Below are positions 60,518-64,000 of a DNA stretch of 64,000 nt, piece after piece (within the stretch, counting starts at the first letter, position 1; each line of letters opens with the position of its first letter). The DNA lies in the NCBI RefSeq assembly GCF_014306135.1, contig NZ_JACRWD010000005.1, forward strand, positions 1 to 64,000, in the 5' to 3' direction. The stretch is from Paraclostridium hominis (GTDB taxonomy: Bacteria; Bacillota; Clostridia; Peptostreptococcales; Peptostreptococcaceae). Below the pieces are notes generated by a model. That model did no database searches, was not told where the DNA came from, and saw only the letters and a list, made by a program, of their open reading frames with translations. The translations under genes and the position numbers were made by a program.

Positions 60518-61981
60518 ATGGCAAAACTATTAAAAGAAGGATTAACTTTTGACGATGTACTTTTAGTTCCTCAAAAGTCAGAAGTTTTACCTAAAGATGT
60601 TAACACACAAACTCAATTAACAAAAACTATAAAATTAAACATACCATTAATGAGTGCAGGTATGGATACAGTTACTGAATCTAAAATGGCTATTTCAATG
60701 GCAAGACAAGGTGGTATAGGAATAATACACAAAAACATGTCTATAGAAGAGCAAGCTTTAGAAGTTGATAAAGTAAAAAGAAGCGAAAGTGGAGTTATAG
60801 TTGACCCATTTTACTTATCAAAAGATCACACAATACAAGATGCTGATGATATAATGGCTAGATATAAGATATCAGGTGTACCTATAGTTGATGATAATAA
60901 TAAGTTAATCGGAATAATAACAAATAGAGATATAAAATTTGAAGATGATTTTACTAAAAAAGTGGACGAGGTTATGACTAAAGAAAATCTTGTTACTGCT
61001 AGAGAAGGAATAAACTTAGTAGAAGCTCAACAAATATTAAAACAAAATAAAATAGAAAAATTACCTATAGTTGATGAAGAAGGTCATTTAAAAGGACTAA
61101 TAACTATAAAAGACATAGAAAAGAAAATACAATATCCAAACTCTGCTAAAGATGCTCAAGGTAGATTATTATGTGGAGCAGCTCTTGGAATAAGTGCTGA
61201 TTTAATGGATAGAGTAGAAGCTTTAGTAAAAGCTAATGTTGACGTAGTTGTACTTGATAGTGCACATGGACATTCTATGGGTGTTATAAATGCACTTAAG
61301 AGTGTTAAAGCGAAATACCCAAATTTACAAGTTATAGCAGGAAATGTTGCAACTGCTAAAGCTACTGAAGATTTAATAAAAGCAGGGGCAGACTGTGTAA
61401 AAGTTGGTATAGGACCAGGATCTATCTGTACAACAAGAGTTGTTGCAGGTATAGGTGTTCCACAAGTAACAGCAGTTATGGATTGTGCTGAAGTTGGACA
61501 TAAGTACGGGGTACCAGTAATAGCTGACGGAGGAATAAAATATTCTGGTGATATAGTTAAAGCATTAGCTGCAGGAGCATCTGTATGTATGATGGGATCA
61601 ATGTTTGCTGGAACTGAAGAAAGTCCAGGAGAAACTGTATTATATAGAGGAAGATCATATAAAACATATAGAGGAATGGGATCTATAGGAGCTATGGAAA
61701 AAGGTTCTAAAGATAGATACTTCCAAAATGATGCTAAGAAATTAGTTCCTGAAGGTGTTGAAGGAATGGTAGCATATAAAGGTAAAGCTGAAGATATAGT
61801 ATACCAAATGATAGGTGGTATAAGAGCTGGTATGGGATACTGTGGAGCACCTACTATAAAAGATTTAATGGAAAATGGTGAATTTATAAAAATAACAGCA
61901 GCTTCATTAAAAGAAAGTCATCCACACGACATAACAATAACTAAAGAAGCACCAAATTACAGCACTCAAGGGGAGGTATAA
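60518..61981 (+). CDS. guaB: Inosine-5'-monophosphate dehydrogenase
   Basis: Oxidises IMP to XMP, the rate-limiting step to GMP. 487 residues: TIM barrel interrupted by two CBS domains (about 93-205). The catalytic Cys is in GPGSICTTRVVAGIGVPQ near residue 305; IADGGIKYSGDIVKALAAGAS and the flap RYFQ near 400 are present. AAGGGGGC precedes the ATG. Under guanine riboswitch control together with guaA, 3 nt downstream. Confidence 0.97.
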   Translation: MAKLLKEGLTFDDVLLVPQKSEVLPKDVNTQTQLTKTIKLNIPLMSAGMDTVTESKMAISMARQGGIGIIHKNMSIEEQALEVDKVKRSESGVIVDPFYLSKDHTIQDADDIMARYKISGVPIVDDNNKLIGIITNRDIKFEDDFTKKVDEVMTKENLVTAREGINLVEAQQILKQNKIEKLPIVDEEGHLKGLITIKDIEKKIQYPNSAKDAQGRLLCGAALGISADLMDRVEALVKANVDVVVLDSAHGHSMGVINALKSVKAKYPNLQVIAGNVATAKATEDLIKAGADCVKVGIGPGSICTTRVVAGIGVPQVTAVMDCAEVGHKYGVPVIADGGIKYSGDIVKALAAGASVCMMGSMFAGTEESPGETVLYRGRSYKTYRGMGSIGAMEKGSKDRYFQNDAKKLVPEGVEGMVAYKGKAEDIVYQMIGGIRAGMGYCGAPTIKDLMENGEFIKITAASLKESHPHDITITKEAPNYSTQGEV

Positions 61982-61984
61982 AAT

Positions 61985-63523
61985 ATGAAAAAGCAACATG
62001 AATTAGTTTTAGTAATAGATTTTGGGGGACAATATAATCAATTAATAGCAAGAAGAGTTAGAGAAAATAACGTATATTGTGAAATATTACCTCATACAAC
62101 AGATATCGAAGTAATAAAATCTAAAAATCCAAAAGGTATAATATTTACAGGAGGACCTAATAGTGCATATTTAGAAGAGTCTCCTAAGATAAGTAAAGAA
62201 ATATTTGAGCTAGGAGTACCTATACTTGGAATTTGTTACGGAGTTCAATTAATGGCTCACTTACTTGGTGGTAATGTAAGAAAAGGTAACAACAGTGAAA
62301 AAGAATATGGTAAAACTTCTATAACATACAATGCTTCAAGTATATTTGAAGGTATAGATACAAACACTGTTTGGATGAGTCATACAGACTTAATAGATAC
62401 TCTTCCTGAAGGATTTGAAGTTGCTGCATACACTACTGATTGTCCAGTTGCTGCTATGCATCATCCTGAGAAAAAATTATACGGAGTTCAATTCCACCCA
62501 GAAGTTGAACATTGTCTAGATGGAGATAAAGTTTTAAGAAACTTCTTATATAATGTTTGTGAAGTAAGTGGAGATTGGACAACAGATTCATTTATAGAAG
62601 AAAAAATAAAGGAAATAAAAGAAACTATAGGTGATAAGAAAGTACTTTGTGCATTAAGTGGTGGAGTTGATTCATCAGTTGCTGCTGTACTTGTTCATAA
62701 AGCTATAGGAGACAACTTAACTTGTGTATTCGTTGACCATGGATTACTTAGAAAAAATGAAGGTAATGATGTTGAAAGAATATTTAGAGATAAGTTTGAT
62801 ATGAACTTAATAAGAGTTAACTGTGAAGATAGATTCTTATCTAAGTTAAAAGGTGTAACTGAACCTGAAGCTAAGAGAAAAATAATAGGTGAAGAATTTA
62901 TAAGAGTATTCGAAGAAGAATCTAATAAATTAGGAAAAATGGATTTCTTAGTTCAAGGAACTATATACCCAGACGTTGTAGAAAGTGGACAAGGAGAGGC
63001 TGCTACAATAAAATCTCACCATAATGTTGGTGGAATACCTGAAGATATAGAATTCAAAATAGTTGAACCTTTAAGAGAATTATTCAAAGATGAAGTAAGA
63101 AAAATAGGTTTAGAACTTGGAATAGATTATGATTTAATATATAGACATCCATTCCCAGGTCCAGGACTTGGAATAAGAGTTATAGGTGAAGTAACTAAGG
63201 AAAAATGTGATATATTAAGAGAAGCTGATGCTATATATATGGACGAGCTTAAAAAAGCTGGGCTATATAGCAATATATGGCAAGCATTCGCAACTTTACC
63301 AGATGTAAAAACTGTTGGAGTTATGGGAGATGAAAGAACATATGCTTACTTAGTAGGTATAAGAGCTGTTACTTCTTCAGATGGTATGACTTCTGACTGG
63401 TATAAGATGCCATATGACGTATTAGAAAGAATATCTAATAGAATTGTTAATGAAGTTGATGGAGCTAACAGAGTAGTTTATGATATAACTAGTAAGCCTC
63501 CTGGAACTATTGAATGGGAATAA
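61985..63523 (+). CDS. guaA: GMP synthase (glutamine-hydrolysing)
   Basis: Aminates XMP to GMP. 512 residues: class-I glutamine amidotransferase (nucleophile in GICYGVQLM near residue 82; His and Glu in GVQFHPEVEH near 170), ATP-pyrophosphatase domain with the P-loop ALSGGVDSSVAAVL near 222, and the C-terminal dimer domain ending YDITSKPPGTIEWE. GGGGAGG upstream, coupled to guaB. A terminator follows. Confidence 0.97.
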   Translation: MKKQHELVLVIDFGGQYNQLIARRVRENNVYCEILPHTTDIEVIKSKNPKGIIFTGGPNSAYLEESPKISKEIFELGVPILGICYGVQLMAHLLGGNVRKGNNSEKEYGKTSITYNASSIFEGIDTNTVWMSHTDLIDTLPEGFEVAAYTTDCPVAAMHHPEKKLYGVQFHPEVEHCLDGDKVLRNFLYNVCEVSGDWTTDSFIEEKIKEIKETIGDKKVLCALSGGVDSSVAAVLVHKAIGDNLTCVFVDHGLLRKNEGNDVERIFRDKFDMNLIRVNCEDRFLSKLKGVTEPEAKRKIIGEEFIRVFEEESNKLGKMDFLVQGTIYPDVVESGQGEAATIKSHHNVGGIPEDIEFKIVEPLRELFKDEVRKIGLELGIDYDLIYRHPFPGPGLGIRVIGEVTKEKCDILREADAIYMDELKKAGLYSNIWQAFATLPDVKTVGVMGDERTYAYLVGIRAVTSSDGMTSDWYKMPYDVLERISNRIVNEVDGANRVVYDITSKPPGTIEWE

Positions 63524-63565
63524 GAAGTTTATTCAAACACTTTATTAATAAAATATAAAAAAATA

Positions 63566-63590
63566 AAAAGCCTAGGCTTTTTATTTTTTT
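63566..63590 (+). terminator. Terminator of guaBA
   Basis: AAAAAGCCTAGGCTTTTT, a 9-bp palindromic stem followed by ATTTTTTT. Confidence 0.75.
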
Positions 63591-63637
63591 ATATTTATAA
63601 CAATTAATACTAAAATTATCAGCATCGGAGGAGCAAT

Positions 63638-64000
63638 ATGCAAAATACGAGTTCATCTAAAGTTAATAGTACTTTAGAAAAAATTTTCAAGTTAAGCGCA
63701 AATAATACGAGTGTTAAAACTGAGGTTTTAGCAGGAGTAACGACTTTTATGACTATAGCATACATATTAGTTGTAAATCCTAATATACTTGGACAAGCTG
63801 GTATGGATAAAGGCGCTGTATTTACAGCAACGGCAATAGCATCAGGTATAGGGTGTTTTATAATGGGATTACTTGCTAACTATCCTATAATCCTAGCGCC
63901 TAGTATGGGAATAAATGCATTCTTTACTTACACTGTAGTATTAGGAATGGGATATACTTGGCAATTTGCATTATGTGCCATGTTTATAGAAGGTACTATA
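63638..64000 (+). CDS. NCS2/AzgA-type purine permease (N-terminal part, runs off the window)
   Basis: The first 121 codons of a membrane transporter. Reading from ATG 63638 (GGAGGAG at 63627-63633) gives KIFKLSANNTSVKTEVLAGV, then TFMTIAYILVVNPNIL and the conserved LAPSMGINAFFTYTVV segment of hypoxanthine/guanine permeases (PbuG/PbuO/AzgA group). It sits behind guaBA, fitting purine salvage. The 3' end is outside the window. Confidence 0.9.
   Translation, partial: MQNTSSSKVNSTLEKIFKLSANNTSVKTEVLAGVTTFMTIAYILVVNPNILGQAGMDKGAVFTATAIASGIGCFIMGLLANYPIILAPSMGINAFFTYTVVLGMGYTWQFALCAMFIEGTI

Overview
The window is about 64 kb of a very AT-rich Firmicutes chromosome. Gene content and order point to a spore-forming, amino-acid-fermenting anaerobe of the Clostridia, most likely family Peptostreptococcaceae (the Clostridioides/Romboutsia/Paraclostridium neighbourhood). 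From memory, the order cdaA-cdaR, ptb-buk-vor, glmM, glmS, murA-spoIID-spoIIQ-spoIIID-mbl, metK, recD2, hpf-secA-prfB, tsaE-tsaB-rimI-tsaD, rex, gluD, pyr, groESL, guaBA resembles the early part of the C. difficile chromosome. Parts of it (ywmB-murA-spoIID-spoIIQ, spoIIID-mbl, the ydi/tsa cluster up to rex) are shared with Bacillus subtilis. Genus and species cannot be fixed from the sequence alone. Almost all genes point rightwards. No insertion sequence, prophage or CRISPR array was seen.

Layout. 1-710: the 3' end of a 23S rRNA gene, 5S rRNA and five tRNAs (Glu, Val, Asp, Gly, Arg). 0.8-2.9 kb: c-di-AMP synthesis (cdaA, cdaR). 3.0-8.4 kb: an energy module (phosphotransbutyrylase, butyrate kinase, an unknown P-loop protein and a four-subunit 2-oxoacid:ferredoxin oxidoreductase) suited to making ATP from branched-chain 2-oxoacids. 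8.5-18 kb: cell envelope and sporulation (glmM, glmS with its ribozyme, ywmB, murA, spoIID, spoIIQ, spoIIID, mbl, fabZ, yyaC). 18.7-23.3 kb: SAM riboswitch plus metK, recD2 and comFC. 23.3-28.4 kb: a raiA-type non-coding RNA, hpf, secA and prfB with its autoregulatory frameshift. 28.4-33.6 kb: tex, an amidohydrolase, FMN riboswitch plus ribU, and a GNAT enzyme. 33.8-43.5 kb: the t6A-tRNA set (tsaE, tsaB, tsaD) with rimI, a MATE pump, an ABC-F ATPase, the redox repressor rex, a ferredoxin, the remains of a flavoprotein gene and gluD. 44-49.8 kb: an NlpC/P60 wall hydrolase and the pyrimidine operon pyrBCKDE behind a PyrR-type site. 49.8-55.8 kb: a LysR/YeiH pair, two deoxynucleoside kinases, an OGG-type glycosylase and cardiolipin synthase. 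55.8-60.1 kb: CIRCE-groESL, an unexplained structured element, larB and larC. 60.1-64 kb: guanine riboswitch, guaB, guaA and the start of a purine permease.

RNA-level control is dense: glmS ribozyme, SAM-I, FMN and guanine riboswitches, a PyrR site, raiA RNA, a +1 frameshift (prfB), a probable -1 frameshift (larC) and a probable ATT start codon (comFC). The points most worth a second look are a compact predicted fold of about 130 nt (with a possible loop-to-tail pseudoknot) followed by an intrinsic terminator between groEL and larB; a mixed cluster of Spo0A-type and DnaA-type boxes upstream of hpf; and the non-canonical start of comFC.
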